Shown here: one piece after another, positions 21,186 to 36,100 of the stretch
Layout: each line of letters opens with the position of its first letter
How positions within the stretch are numbered: the stretch's first letter is position 1
NCBI GenBank assembly: GCA_035578905.1
Contig: JAQJVL010000029.1
Coordinates: forward strand, 3,866,668 to 3,930,667
Direction of reading: 5' to 3'
DNA: 64,000 bases
Source: Stictocephala bisonia
Taxonomy: Eukaryota > Arthropoda > Insecta > Hemiptera > Membracidae
Program-made: the position numbers and the translations under genes
The notes under the pieces: model-generated
The model's database searches: none
The model's input: the letters and a program-made list of their open reading frames with translations, nothing else
What the model was told of the DNA's origin: nothing

Positions 21186-24100
21186 GTACGTTAAACTCAA
21201 TCATTTAAGTACATTGTTGTTATTATTGATTCAACTTGTATAAAAGAACTACTTTGTTAATTCCAGGATTCCTTTGAAAATACAATATTTTGAATATGTG
21301 GTTTAATGTACATTATATGTAATTATAATAAATGGCAATAAAAAAACTATGACAGGGTGAACAATAAATAAAAATTATATCATTAATTAAAAAAAAACGC
21401 TGTTATCCACTCAGCCCAATGGCCTAGAAAAATATTAACTCTAAATTGTGCATACTCACAATTTAACTGATCATGAATTTGATTGAATATTCAAATCAAA
21501 ATTTCCCCTGATCTCTACAGAATAAACCAAAATAAATTTTTGTGCATGCTTATTGTTATTTTAAATTAATAGTGTTTTTCAGGTACCATATATTTATTTT
21601 ATTTATGATTAGTTAATGTAATCTCATTTCAGTCTGATTTGAATATTAATTTAATTGTGTTTTAACACTTTTTCGTTGATATCGTGACCTTGGCAGCGCC
21701 TAATTGGTTACATTAATTTAACCCTGTTAACACTTTTATATTTAGCAGAAGTTCATTTTGTTGTACCCCATTCTATGATCTAGGTTAAAATGTAGATAAT
21801 TATTAATGTAGATAAGTTTATTAGTTTAAGAACGTAGTTTATTAACTAAAAACTACGTTTCGTCACCAAAAATACTATTGTGTCTGAAAAGAAAACTATA
21901 ACGTTAATAACTCATTGTCATTTTATTTAACTTAACGATCTAACAATTCAGAGCTTGAATTTTAAAAAACCAACTGAAATTTGAAAAAAAAATTTTGGAA
22001 GCTGATTTAATAAAATAATAGAGTACTAGATAATATTAAAATACATAGTACTTTTAATGTATATAATAATATTGTTTCGTTTAAATGATTTGATATGATT
22101 CAGTAGGAAAAGACTTGAATTTTACTGCATGATTTCAAAAAAATACATTTAGTGGTATATATTTATTTGTTATTGTAACAAAATAGAACAAATTACAATG
22201 TGTTTCATTTTTGAGGTAATTTGCACATGATCTAAGTATAACAGAAATATAAGAGCGTAAAAATCGTTTAATGTTAGTGATGAATAAAATCAGTAGAGAA
22301 ACATGTATACATGAAAAAGACACACAATAAAGTATTTATATTAACACTCTTTGATGTTAACTATTATTTAGAAAATTACCTATAACAACCTTTGCAATAT
22401 GCGAAAGTGTACAGCACATTTTTTATAACCGAAGACTCGGCTGTGCACTACTAACCCAAACTAATGAATACAGTCCAGTGAGTCATTCTTGCATCGAGTG
22501 ACCTGATTCGAGCGAATGTTTGTAAGACACCCTTTTACTATTCCTCGCCCCTCTCCTAACGCTACTTCTGGAGCTTGAGTCTACCATTATAAAAATTGAA
22601 TAGTAACAAGCCCAATTCATGACTTCTTTAATTAAAAGTAACTGATATTTCATTTGGTTACAATATCAGTAATGTTTGATTCTTAAATTAAGGTTTCATT
22701 ACTCAAGGGTGTAATATGGTATGATATTAAACATAATTTAGTTATAATTTTGTATACTATAAAGCTGTTCCTTTTACTCATCTTCTGTAAGGCCGTATCT
22801 TAGGTGCAGGAGTGCCAAGAGAATACTTGATAGATAAAATAAATTATTTATTACCATCCAAGCATAATTTTTCTAAATTTTCATACTGATATATATATCT
22901 GTTTACAAATACATATAAGCAGATTTAAAATTGACATTACAAAACATGTAAAATAATAATAAAATTTTTATTATATTCAAATTAATTGAATTAATCTTAT
23001 AAAGACAAAATTACTCCTAAACAGCATATCTGTAGAATATACTTTTTTTCTATAAAATACTTTTTAAAAAATGCTCTAACCTTTACAAGATTAATTGAAC
23101 AGCTTGTGCATTTAACTCCTCTCATTTCCCACTTTGGTATACACTGGCTGGGGAGTCCTCGGCATAAATATTTTTATATATTGGGTATAGTATCTGGACT
23201 ATAAGTCCTTTATTTGTGTTTATGAATTTCCTACTATTTTGGATCAAATCCAATAGAAGTATTATTCATTCATATTCACTTAAAAGAGAAATTATTTTTT
23301 ACTAAGCTTAAAGAAAATCAATACATACCAAAAAGGAAGAACTATTGCTGAATATAATTCCAAACTTTTAGAACTGAACAAAATCATATACATTTACTAT
23401 GGAATCTTAACTACATAAATTCAAATTGAAGAGAAATAAAAAATAAATGTTGAATGAAACTGGTTGGTACCTCCAGTTGTTTATTTAGTAACCTCTCTAA
23501 TTACAATGTACAGTGTTAATACGAGGGTCGTCCAGAAAGTAAAGAATGTTTTGGTATAAAAAATTATAAACGAAAGATAACAACACAGAATTTTATTTAT
23601 TACATACTCACAGTAACCTAGCCTACTTCTCAATGTAGTTGCCTTGGTTGTCAAGGCATTTATTGTACCGAGGAATCAGTTTTTCAATGCCGGTGTTATA
23701 CTCTTCAGCCGCCAAAGATCTGAGCCAGGATGTCACTTCTTCTTTCAGTTCTTCATCGTTTCCAAACTTCTTCCCACCCAAGAATGTTTTCAGTTTCGGT
23801 AACAGATGGTAATCTGAAGGCGCAAGGTCCGGACTATAGGGAGGGTGTCCAAAGATTTCCCACTTTAGACCTTGAAGTTCTTGCTGGGTTCGTACCGATG
23901 CATGGGGCAGAGCATTGTCGTGGATCAAAAACACTTTTTTGACAACATGCCACGTCTTTTGTTCTGTATTGCACGTCTGAGTCTTTGAAGGGTTTCGTAA
24001 TAGGCTTCTGAATTTATCGTTTCTCCCCTTGGCAAAAACTCGACATGAATTAAACCTTTGCGGTCCCAAAAAACAGTTGCCATCAATTTTCTTGTGTTCA

Positions 24101-27100
24101 CATTCGATTTTTCTTTTATGGGTGTCGAGGGCGAGTTTGAGTGATGCCACTCCATGGATTGTCGCTTTGTTTCCGGAGTTTTGTACGAAACCCAAGTTTC
24201 ATCTCCGGTCACAATACGATCGAGAAATTGTTCACCATCACTATCATATCGAGTAAGAAGTTCAAGGGCTGCTCCCATTCGTTTAGTCTTGTGGACTTCT
24301 GTGAGAAACTTTGGAACCCACCAAGCGCACATTTTTTTATACCCAAGATGCTCAGACACAATTTCATGTAAGAGGGATCAAGAAACGTCTGGAATAGCGT
24401 CTTTTAAAGTGGTTAAAGTGAATTGCTGGTTTTCCTGAATTTTGTTGTCAACTTTTTTCTTCAATTCCTCAGTCACAAGTGATGGCCTCCCAATCAGTTC
24501 TTCATCGTGCACATTGGTTCTTCCTTGGTTGAACATAATGCACCATTTCCTCACTAAAGATTCGTTCATTACATTCTCATCATAAACAGTGTTTATTTGC
24601 CTATAAATTTCGATTGGCCGAACATTTTCAGCATTTAAAACCCGAATGACACTGCGCACTTCGCATTTGGCGGAATTTTCAATGGGCGCTGCCATTTTAC
24701 AGAGTTTACAGAGCAAAGACGCGTGACCGCACAGGAACGAAACTCGGCTCACACTGACCGGACAGCCAGAGGTAACTAGCATGTACGCAGTCGCAGTGGT
24801 GGGGGATCGGCACCGCACGTGATGCACAATCGTTCTTTACTTTCTGGACGACCCTCGTTTATTATAACTTTATTATAGTTAAATTTTGAACACTTAGGCT
24901 TACTTTTTCTAAATCTTTTAGCCATAGTTTGTAATAAATGCTGTGTTTGTCTACTATATACACTATTTAAGAATCCATGTATTTGTATAGTCTCTAAAAA
25001 ATTACTATTGTTTTTTAATTATTTAAAATTTTCATTTTCACGTGGCTCTTTTATTTTAGTTCTAACATCTGAAAGTAAGGGAATAAACCGAGAAGTTTTG
25101 AACTACCAAAAACTTGTGGTCCCTGTCAGGATGCGGAGCATCTACTGGAAATGTTATGGTTTTCCAGCATCAGAAAATGGAGATATTCTGACTAAAGAAA
25201 AAATTGTTTGTCTTCTTTGCAAACGTGCCATATCATATACCGGAAACACGAGCAGTTTAAAAATGCATCTCCAAAATAAACATGGAGAGGAATTAGCTCA
25301 ACTTGAGACTATGTCATCACGGAATGTCAAAGACTCAACAATAGAGAATAAACTCAGTATTAAAAAAAGAGAAGATATTATGTATTCAACAAATATCTCT
25401 GGTACTGTTGCATCTCATGAAAATAATCTGGCACACAGTAAAATTGAAGAAACAAACATAGAAGATTTTGAAACAGATATACACTTAGGGAATTCTGAAA
25501 TTGATAACATTGGTTCTTCTCACGTAAATGTAGTGTATGAAAATAAAGATGGAGGAGGAGCAAGAAGTACCCCTAACAAATCAAATGTTGAGTTATTGAT
25601 GTCTGGTAGCGAGCAGAGCTGCACTATTGAGGTAACCTCTCATATATTCTCAATCACCTATTATATCCTATTAAAAAAAAAACAATAAATGAAATATATA
25701 AAATGCATACTCTAAGCCATTTATTCTAACTGATTCGAATAATATTTGAATAGTGATAGACTTATGTAAAATGAATATAGCACGTTGGATGCTGAAACTA
25801 GTCTAGTCTCTATATGCCGAACGATTTGTTTTGACTAAATATTTACTCATACGGAATTTAGTTTGATTATTGGTATAATAAATACAAAAAAATATTATGT
25901 TAAAAACTGTTTCTGCCATTTTGAAAATCTGGCAGTTATTTAAGTAATAAAAGTTATATTGATTGAGAAACTGCTTTGAATATCTATTGCTATTAGTTAC
26001 ATCAAATTTTAAATTGAAATCCCCTCCAATAACAGAAGTATAATTTGACCATTGTGACAAATATGACAGCAACTTATCAAAATGATCCAAAAACTGTTTA
26101 GGATCACCTGACAGAGGATGGTAAATAGTTACAACTATTATTTTCATACTATCAATAAAAACAGCTGACACTTTTAAATTTAACTCTGAATAAAATTGTG
26201 TTATATCAAGATTTCTCACTTTAAGGCTATTATGAGTGATTATCAAGGTTCCACCTCTAATATAGTTGGTTCTACAAAAAACACCTTGACAAAGATAACC
26301 ATCCGGCAAAACAGATAAAATTTCTTCTTCTTTAAGCCAATGCTCAGATAGGCCAACTATTTCAATGTTTTGATTCATTAAGAAGGATTCTAAAATGATT
26401 GTTTTATTTTTAAAGCCTTGTATGTTCAAAAATAAAAAAAATAATTCCTGAGGCTTGTTTACTTGTGTGATCTTTGTCTCAATATTCTATTTTTGGGCTT
26501 TTAATAATCCCAAAAATTCAATTAAGCGATTCTAAAAAATGGTGATTCTAATATTATAACCTAAAAAAAAAGTTATGTGTGAATAAAGACTTATGACTTA
26601 TGTTCAAGATGTTTCAGCGTAACACCATCAAAAAAGATCTGTTTTTGATAGAATGGGCTTTAGCTTCCAAGTTCTGAAATATTATTGAGGGTAATATTTA
26701 TTGTTTTTAATATGTCCTCATATTAAGTTGCAAGGGCAATATCATCTGCATATATGAATTTTCTGGACTGAATGGCTGGAATGTTAACAGTATGCTCTAA
26801 TCAAAAGAGGAGCAAGAACAGAGCCTTGTGGCAGTCCATCGTAAAGGTGCCTAAAAGAACTTTCTCTGTGATCCAGACAACTTTAATTAACCTGTTGCTG
26901 AGGGTGGAATCCAGAAATCACAACAGTCAAGAACAGAGAATTAAGTTTTATAATTTATGTAACATTCCCTTTATCCAGACTGTATCGTGGTCTACTGAAA
27001 GATCTTCAAATGCTGCTGATGTTTTCTTTTTCTTTTAACACATATTTTCAATTAAATATGTCAATTAAAAATGTACCTGGTGTGACATTTTTGGCCAGGT

Positions 27101-30100
27101 CTGAACCCGGCTTGATCAACAGGGATGCTCTCATTGAAAATAAGTTATATTCTGTTGTTAATCAGCCTATTCGGCAACTTACAGCAGACACTTAAAAGAG
27201 CTATTGGGTGGTAGATTTCAGCTAATTCTGAATCTTTACTTGGTTTCAAAATAGCTATTATTTTAGATCATTTAGCACATGCAATAAGCTCATTGTTCAT
27301 GAGGCCACTTTTAAAAAACCTTGGAGGGTCTTTTCTGGCTGTTGTGAAAAGAGGACCTTAAGAATACCTGGAGAATTCATACGGCTTTTTTACTCCCATC
27401 TGCCACTCATACAGCATTGGGAATTACTCCAAAAGTCCACAATGTATATAAAAATATTTTTTATCCACATTCATTTTTGTATGCGTACATGTGATAGTAT
27501 AAAGATTTGTAGTTTATCCTATCATTCCTCTGTGTTTATGGGAGTCAACATTTCATTTGTAGAGGTGTAGGAAACCAGTCGCCTTCAATCTCTACTTTCG
27601 AACAACCACTCCATCTGCATAGTGATGTTTACCCTTTTTTCAGCACCCTTACTTTAGTAGATATTTATTTTCTATCCAACTGTAGAGTACCTGTACATTC
27701 TATGCCCTTATATTTGAAGTAATATGGATGCCCAGAAGAAACTATCATCCTGTGGATGGAGTTGAATTCAAGCTATATACTGCTATCCAAGATTTCATGG
27801 CTAACATCATCAGAAGTAATCAGAATCTTCTCCTGGTTGAAATTTAATTCTTTCGAAATTTATAAAAAAGCTATTTCCTTTTTAATATTAAAGAATGATA
27901 ATTTTCCCGAAATACATTTGTTTACAATATGATCTCAGGATTTGTATGAACACAAATTGATTCACACAAAATCCAAGACTTGTTTATGTATAAATACCTC
28001 ATCTTTATTGTTAAATATTATTATAATGCACATATAGAACAACACAGACCAGGAAAGTACATTGGGGTCTCTAGAGCAAAGCTTGTTTAGTGGCTTCTTT
28101 TATTGCTTAATTATTTCAGTTGAATCTCTGCCAAAAATCACAAGCTCATTTACTATGGGATCTTATTATCAATTTGTAGGCTCCATTAGTTATAATTTTT
28201 CTAAACATATATTTCCAAAAGTAATATATATTTGTGCTACAAGTAAAACTCTTAATTCAAGATCCCAAATTACACACTTTCACATAACCAATACACTGTA
28301 AATAATATTTCCTCGCCAACAAATCATAATGCACTAAGCAGTTATTGTCTTGCATCGTCAGGAGTTTGCTGCATTTAAGACATTTTTAGTTATAATGTTT
28401 TGATTTAAAGTATGTAAACTACAAACATGTTTTTAAACCGTTTAAATGTTTTTCATCAAATTGATCACTAAGATAAATTTTGATAAGATTATGTTTTGTA
28501 TTTTTTTATTCTAAAGCACAATTTTTGGAAAACTAGTCATATGAGACATGCGATTTCAAATTTAATGTGCCAAATTATTGTATATCTAACGTTCAAAGTC
28601 TTCTGATATTGGGTAAAAACTCAATTTTATACTCTTTCAATATATTTCTTATAGCCAGTTTTGGCTTGAATAATGTCTTAAATATCTTTAAAGAAATATT
28701 TTTAAATCTTTTATATTTGTAAAACTTTATAAAAGGTTTGTTACCGTCCAGACTATAAACATCTAATTAGTCTTCCAATTTGATATCTGTAAATGTTAGT
28801 TACAATCAACAAGTGAATGACCTAGAATATTAGTTTTGTTTTATTGTATATTAAGACTTTTAACGTATCTGATATAGTTTTAAAAATCTGCAGAGCCTTC
28901 ATTCCTTCATGATCCCAATCGAAACCAAGAGTGTGAGTGATGCGGTGACAGAGTTCATCATAATGGACATGCAGCTACCAGATATTGTGGAGGGTCGAGG
29001 GTTCCAGCGACTCATAGCTACATTGAAGTCACCTTGCGAAATTCCTAGTAAGAGCAAACTGATCGAGGAGGTCATTCCCAGGGTGTATGACACTTTCAAA
29101 GAGTCAGTCCAGCAGATATTGCAAAACATCAAGACTCCTATTTCATTGTGTGTGGAGGAGTGGGAGTCTATTACTGGTGAGAGCTACGTTACTTTCTCTG
29201 TAAACTACCAACAGGTAAGTTCTTAAGTCTTATTGTTTAGTACAATACAACTGAACGTTACAAACACAACTTTATTACTCTAATAGTACAAAATGTGCAA
29301 ATATAATGGTGATGGATTTCAGTAAACCACATTTACCTTCTTCAGACCAGAGGGATTCATAATTGTCCCTTTGTAAATCCCTCTATTAAACGTGGGAAAT
29401 TTATCACCATGATATTTGTATATATTGTAGTAAATTTGTGTTGTATGATGATCACTTGTATTACGTTTCTACCAACATGTAATATGCTAATTAATAGAGT
29501 ACTAATTTCAGTAATAAATGAAAGGAAATCTGCAAATCTGGAAAACTCTAGGTAAAAATACAGAGACAATACGAAACTTTTTATATTTTAGCACTATTTA
29601 GGCTTAAAGTTGACAAAAACATGTAATAGTACAATACAATTTTATTAAGTGATTGTTGTGCCATTGTGGATTAATTACTGGAATGACCCCACAGGCGGTT
29701 ATCCTCATGGGGGGCAAAATGACCAAGGGGGTGCCAAAGGTAATTTCTGTGATATGTATGATCTATACAATAAGAATAGATAATACTTTTAAGAAACATC
29801 ACTATGCATTTTTTAGGTTTTTAACAAGAAATTATATAAAATAAAAATAAATTTGAATCCTAAAAAATTGGAAGGTTTCACACTAATTTGAAAAAGTAAG
29901 AATTTTTTATTTAAATATAAATATTGGTTTTCAGGAAAAAGATGATCTTCTCTCCAGCAAAGTACTGTCAACTGTACATTGCCACACATCATCTGACAGT
30001 TCTTTCTGGGAAATGGTTTTTAATAATTTAATTGAAGAATGGAACTTGAAGTTGGAAAATATGAAAGTGGTTGTTTGTGCAACAACAAGACAAGAGTTAC

Positions 30101-33100
30101 TGGACACTTTGACACAAAAAGGACTGGTTGTTGTCCCCTGCTTGGTTCATACATTGCAGGTTTGTATTTAACTGCCAAGCAATTAGAGGCCTCACAAATT
30201 TTAATACATCACTTTCCAGGACGGTATTTGTTTCTGTAGTATCATTTACTGTTTTACGACAATTCTGTTATGTTTGTCATCTAACCTGTGTCCTGTTCAA
30301 CAATAACAACACAATCTTCAGGGTTCAACCACATCACAAGGCTATGTTCATTATGTAGAAACATTGCCGACCTTTCGGACATATTACAGTTAACCATCTT
30401 TATAACTTGACTCTGTGAATAACAGTGTTCATCTCGCTGTGAACATGGCTCACTGTAATGTGGTCAAGAAAGCATTGTGTGTGTACAATGTACATAGCCA
30501 AGTGACACGGTCGAACCCCATAGACCAAGCTTTTGTTAATAATAGTGACCACTGTGAATCCTATCCATGAATAATAAGATATTAATAAATTAACCACAGA
30601 TTTAAGGTAATGTTTACATGAAAATGTCTTACAAGTTTTAACGTTCAAGTAAAATTGATCGTTTCATTGATAATTTCAAAATATAAATTGATTTGCATAG
30701 TGAAAATGAGTAGTTGGAATCATGTTACTGCATAATCTAACCTTGGCGATGATGCATTTTCAGGATGTGTGCACCAAGGTGTGTCTCAATCAAGATGATG
30801 TACGTGAAATAATTGAGAAATGTCGCACATTAATATATCTCATCTACAAAACAAACAATGCTTTGGCATCTCTCAGAATTCAGGATCATCTTATGGTGGT
30901 ACGAATTTGTTCCTATATATATATATAAGCAGACCATTTATTTACCAAAAGAATAGATATAAATTCCCACAAAAAATAAAATTAATAAATTTTCAAGTGT
31001 TCCTTTTAAAACTACTAAGATCATGATAATTTATTTTTTCACAAATTTGTTCACAGAAAATGCATAATGCACGATAAAAACCAATAAAATACACAGCTGT
31101 CCACTTACTCCTGAAGAATTCCGGTGTGGCATAAAAAGTTTAATCCATTAAAAAAAAATCATCATTGCAAAAAATACAGAACTGAGAACAAATGACATGA
31201 GCATTCTAGCATGCTTCCCTCCTGAAACAAGCATTGTCATCAGCAGAGAAGCTTATTTGGCCCTCCTGCCCACCCACACACTTATAATGGTATTGACCCA
31301 CCCATACACATAAGATTGGTATTATCTCATCCATAGATGTATTTTGGTATTAACCCACACACTTACAGTCATATTGATTTCTTAACCAGTGTTAATCAAA
31401 AAAATATACTAATAATTTCATTAACTCTTTTCTTAAAACCAACCACCTTCTCTTAGTTGTCTAATATGGTATAATGGTTACATATTTATGAATTGAACAT
31501 ATGTTAAAAGAGTTTGTCAGTTTTGTGCAACTGACATGCAAATGCAAATGAATTAAAAAATAATTTATTAATTTGTTAATCTAGTCCTAAGTTTGTAATT
31601 TTCTCAAAATAAATCAGTACAATTTATGTAATCAGATACAAGTTAATGTGTAAAAATGAATACGATTAATGAAAAAGGTATAATTAAAAATCAATTTAAT
31701 GTTGAACTAAAGAGTTTGATATAATTAAAAATAGTCATCAGGACAGATAGCATTTGTTCGTCTTATTGTCTCTAATAATATTGGATAATTCTTCATAGTA
31801 TTTTTTGTATTAAATTTAATCTCATGGAGTAATGAACTAGTAACCTATGAGAGGGCTAAAGTTTTAGGAAAACTGAAATCTCAAAAAAAAAAAAATATAT
31901 ATATATATATACTAGCCGACCCGTGCGAAGCATTCGCACTGTATTCTCTTTAAATCCCTCTTAATTAAAGTACACACAGTATAGTTAGTAACGCATAGTT
32001 AGAGTGCAATTTAACCTAATGTAAATATGGATTAAAGGAGAAATAAAATATGTGAGTTTAAATTTAATATAATTTATTTTATGAATGTTAGGTTAAGTTA
32101 TTTACAAATTAACAGCATATTTACAAATTCAAAGTACCTCTTTAAACACTATGTAATTAAGCCCTGCTTAGCGTTTAGATTTCTAATCAACATGATGATG
32201 GCGTTCTTTTTTATTATCAGTTTATGTGGTGGCAACCCTGAAGAGCTTAATGATTCAAAAATTCCAACGGATACACCTGAGCATTTTCCATTTCTTCGCA
32301 GAGAACAGAATCAGAACTTAGATAAACTTTTTCATCTCCAGGTAACATATTTGAAACAACATAATCATTGATTGTGGTACAATTGTCATTTTTTGGACAT
32401 AATATGGCTGATGAATACAATTGGTTGACATTGGATTCATTGATTTCGTTGACGTCAAAAACTTTGGAAATGAGCCTGTTGTAGTCAATGTGGCAATGTT
32501 TTGGAATTGCGATTGCTTGGTTGGGGTACTCTGGAACAAATTCTAAATCACTATTCCCTAATTTTAGTAACCATTCTGTGAAAACTTGGTCGTCATTTGC
32601 TCTCATGTTTTTCGTTAATTTGCGAGTTTTTACATGAGCCCACAATGGAGACCGTTTAACTGAACGTTCGACAATGGCTGTTCTAGCGCCGTGTCTAAGT
32701 ACTGGCAAAACTTAGACACGCCTTAGGAAGTCGCCTCCAAAGACAATAATTTTTCTTCCATAAGGTAGGTCGTTATTCATTATGTCTCGTAGGAGTCTAT
32801 CAACTACGCCGAGTGTCTCTTTCGGAACCATGGACACCTCATCCCAGATGATGAGGTCTGCTTGACGCAGAAGTTGCGCGTCCTTGGTGTGAGTGCGCAT
32901 TGATGAGACAGACGTGTCTAAAATGGGTACTGGTAGTTTGAAGAGAGAATGTGAGGTTTGTCCACCTGGTAGAAGCTGTGCAGCAATTCCTGTCCACGCT
33001 ACTGGGAGTACAACTTTGCTCTCTCCGCGCAAAATATGGCATAGCATTTTGTAGACGAAGGTTTTACCAGAACCTCCAGGACCGTCAATGAAGTAAGAAT

Positions 33101-36100
33101 TTGGAATTTTGTTTCGTACTGAATGAAGTACCTCATCAGTAATGGCCTTTTGTTAATCATTTAGATTTCCGTAAGCTGTTGTTCCGTTTGCTTGCTCTTC
33201 TTGTATGTTGTAGAGGGTTTTTGTAGTTTGTTCCAAGGTAACAACTGGCATCGGCAGATGAAAACCTTCACAGTTTCTACCATGCTGAGTAAACATTTCT
33301 TCTAGCTGCTGCAGCGTCAGGTTGTAAGTTTGTATGGGCATGTGTTGCATTAGGAAATCTTCGCTAAGTGCGTCTTTAAAAGTCTCCCAGAGCTCGGGTA
33401 TGTTAGCTGGAGAGCAGAAAATGCAGATTGTTGCAAAAAGCCATCTCAATTGAGTTGGCATCTGGTGTCCGGCAGCTTCAAGCAGACAATCTTTCCACTC
33501 AGCGTCGTTGACCACCAGGTGGAGTTTTTCTGCAGCTTCTTGAAAGGAATTGCATAGATTTCCATCTACCGTCCGAATGTCCTCAAACGACAGTGGGCCT
33601 CTAACGTGGAGAAGTAGTACTCGCAGATAATAGCGTTCAATATCAGAGGGACTTACGGTGAAAATTCGTCCAATGCATTTGGTCTTATTCTTGCGGACGT
33701 TCCATTGGCCGTTGGTCCACACGAAGTGTTCAGGAATCTCGTAGTAAAGGTATGCGCGTGCAGCAATATTGACACAATATAAAAAACCCCATAAGTTTGG
33801 AGGTACGCTCAAATTTAACTAGGGTTACTTACCCAATACCGTCAACGATTCTAGTGATGTTTAGTAATTGCTGATTACTATAGTTTCGACCTCATTGGGT
33901 CATTATCAAATCATACAAGACGTCAGTTTCACAATCTCACTTCTGACTTGAAGTTTGTCAATTGCATGTAATTAAAATGTAATAATAAAACTGTGGACTT
34001 GTAACACATATTCACATTAACACTTACACATCTATATACTTTACATTTAGCACACTAACACGTATTAAAACTTGTTGCCGGCCGGCGTTGCGATACCGAA
34101 CTGACTGGTTTGCATGTTATCGGTTATCACTACCCCTCCCCAATTCTTTGTTGTCCTGTGTTTAAAGACCTGTCTGATGATAACTCAATAATTCTATTGA
34201 ATAATATATGGGAACCGTAGTTTAATTTTTCGTTAAGGGTGTCATTTGGATGGTATTTGTATGATTTGTATATTTCCAGTTCTTCTAATGTGTTAAGGAA
34301 TTGGCTTTTTTTGCATTTATGTATTTTTTCCAGATTTTCACTGAAACTATGGGCATTATGATTGTTTTTAATTAGATGCTCAGCAAAAGTTGATTTCTGT
34401 TGGCTATGGTTGGGTTTTGGAAATAATACATAAATGCAAAAAAAGCCAATTCCTTAACACATTAGAAGAACTGGAAATATACAAATCATACAAATACCAT
34501 CCAAATGACACCCTTAACGAAAAATTAAACTACGGTTCCCATATATTATTCAATAGAATTATTGAGTTATCATCAGACAGGTCTTTAAACACAGGACAAC
34601 AAAGAATTGGGGAGGGGTAGTGATAACCGATAACATGCAAACCAGTCAGTTCGGTATCGCAACGCCGGCCGGCAACAAGTTTTAATACGTGTTAGTGTGC
34701 TAAATGTAAAGTATATAGATGTGTAAGTGTTAATGTGAATATGTGTTACAAGTCCACAGTTTTATTATTACATTTTAATTACATGCAATTGACAAACTTC
34801 AAGTCAGAAGTGAGATTGTGAAACTGACGTCTTGTATGATTTGATAATGACCCAATGAGGTCGAAACTATAGTAATCAGCAATTACTAAACATCACTAGA
34901 ATCGTTGACGGTATCGGGTAAGTAATCCTAGTTAAATTAGTTACTAAAACGATTCTGGAGGCAAAAAATATGAATAAGTACGCTCAAAGTTGACGTCATT
35001 TTCTTCTCCAGCTTGAAAGAAGAGTAATTGTCCCTCCGGTAACTGGACAGGGAGTCGCTCGATGGTGTGAGATCGATGGAAAAGCTTCCGTTCAAGTATG
35101 CGCCACATCGCCTCGGGGGGCTCACATATCGGCAGCTCAAGAAGTTATCGATTTCGTCAAAGTTGATGCATTGTTGCCCTTCATCATTGGAGGTCACATG
35201 TAACGCAGCACAGTCATAACCCTTATACACATATTTATAAAGATATTTGACAGATTTAATTGAAACACAATGTTCCACATTAATGTGAGCAATCTGTTGT
35301 AGGGCACAATCCATCGATTATCAATATCAAGCGATCGTACAGTCATTGTAATGCCGTCATCACGTCTCCTATAAATTGGATAGCCATTGACGTTTATATT
35401 TGTTTCACTTTGAAAATCTTTGGGAAAACCTTTGGTACAGGTTCCCTCTTTCATGCAAGGGCTGTTCTGGTTGATATAACCGCATGGTCCGTGTACCATA
35501 CTTTCTTGAATGACTTTAAAAAGGCCGGGGTCGGTGTATTTATCGGGAATTTCAGCACAGATCAGAGTCTACATCTTCTGGAGAACGCAATTTATCTGCA
35601 TCAGCCAAAATAAGCAAGATGTGACAATGAGGAAGGCCCCGTTTTTGAAACTCAACAACCGCGACATAGGCAATGACTACGCCAAACACATGTTTTTTCA
35701 ATAGATCATCAAAGATTGCTTGTAATTTTAGGTGAAAAACTCTTGTTACCAAGTCAGGTCTATGTTCGTATGGCTTAAGTTGAGAGGTGATTTCAGGCCA
35801 TTTTGGATTACACGTGGCTGTTACAAATACATCTGGTTTGCCAAATTGGGCAACCATAGTCATTGAGTCTTGATAGTTTTGAAGCATATTGCGGGGGCTG
35901 CCAATGTAAGTAGATGGAAGAACTACAGGAATACCAGCAATCGCGCCTCTATGTTGAGCATCAGCATGAAGGTAGTCCATTAAACCTTTGTACGTATCAG
36001 CCCGCAACTCTTTTTGATGAGATCTGATAAATGCCAACCTCGAACCCTCCACTTTTACATAACTGTCTACAATATATTGCTGGAATAATTTTCCTGAAGC

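Larger units (their letters stand above)
33813..34936. mobile_element. head-to-head pair of Penelope-like element fragments
   Basis: A 1.1-kb palindrome: the left arm (33813 to about 34335) and right arm (about 34415 to 34936) are nearly perfect reverse complements, beginning AATTTAACTAGGGTTACTTA and ending the same in reverse. Each arm encodes the C-terminus of a Penelope-like polyprotein (KCKKSQFLNTLEELEIYKSY, then LNEKLNYGSHILFNRII) followed by a 3' UTR with GATAATGACC..GGTCGAAAC. The left arm carries a slightly longer piece (AEHLIKNNHNAHSFSENLEK), so the two copies are 5'-truncated differently. It interrupts the Helitron coding region between Rep and helicase. Confidence 0.82.

Noticed and set aside
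24029..24438. Plus-strand frames at 24.0-24.4 kb
   Set aside because: They are antisense readings of the mariner transposase.
23521..24858. Functional mariner
   Set aside because: A stop and a frameshift interrupt the transposase although the catalytic motifs remain.
32081..32371. 96-codon plus-strand frame
   Set aside because: Antisense to the Helitron helicase remnant.
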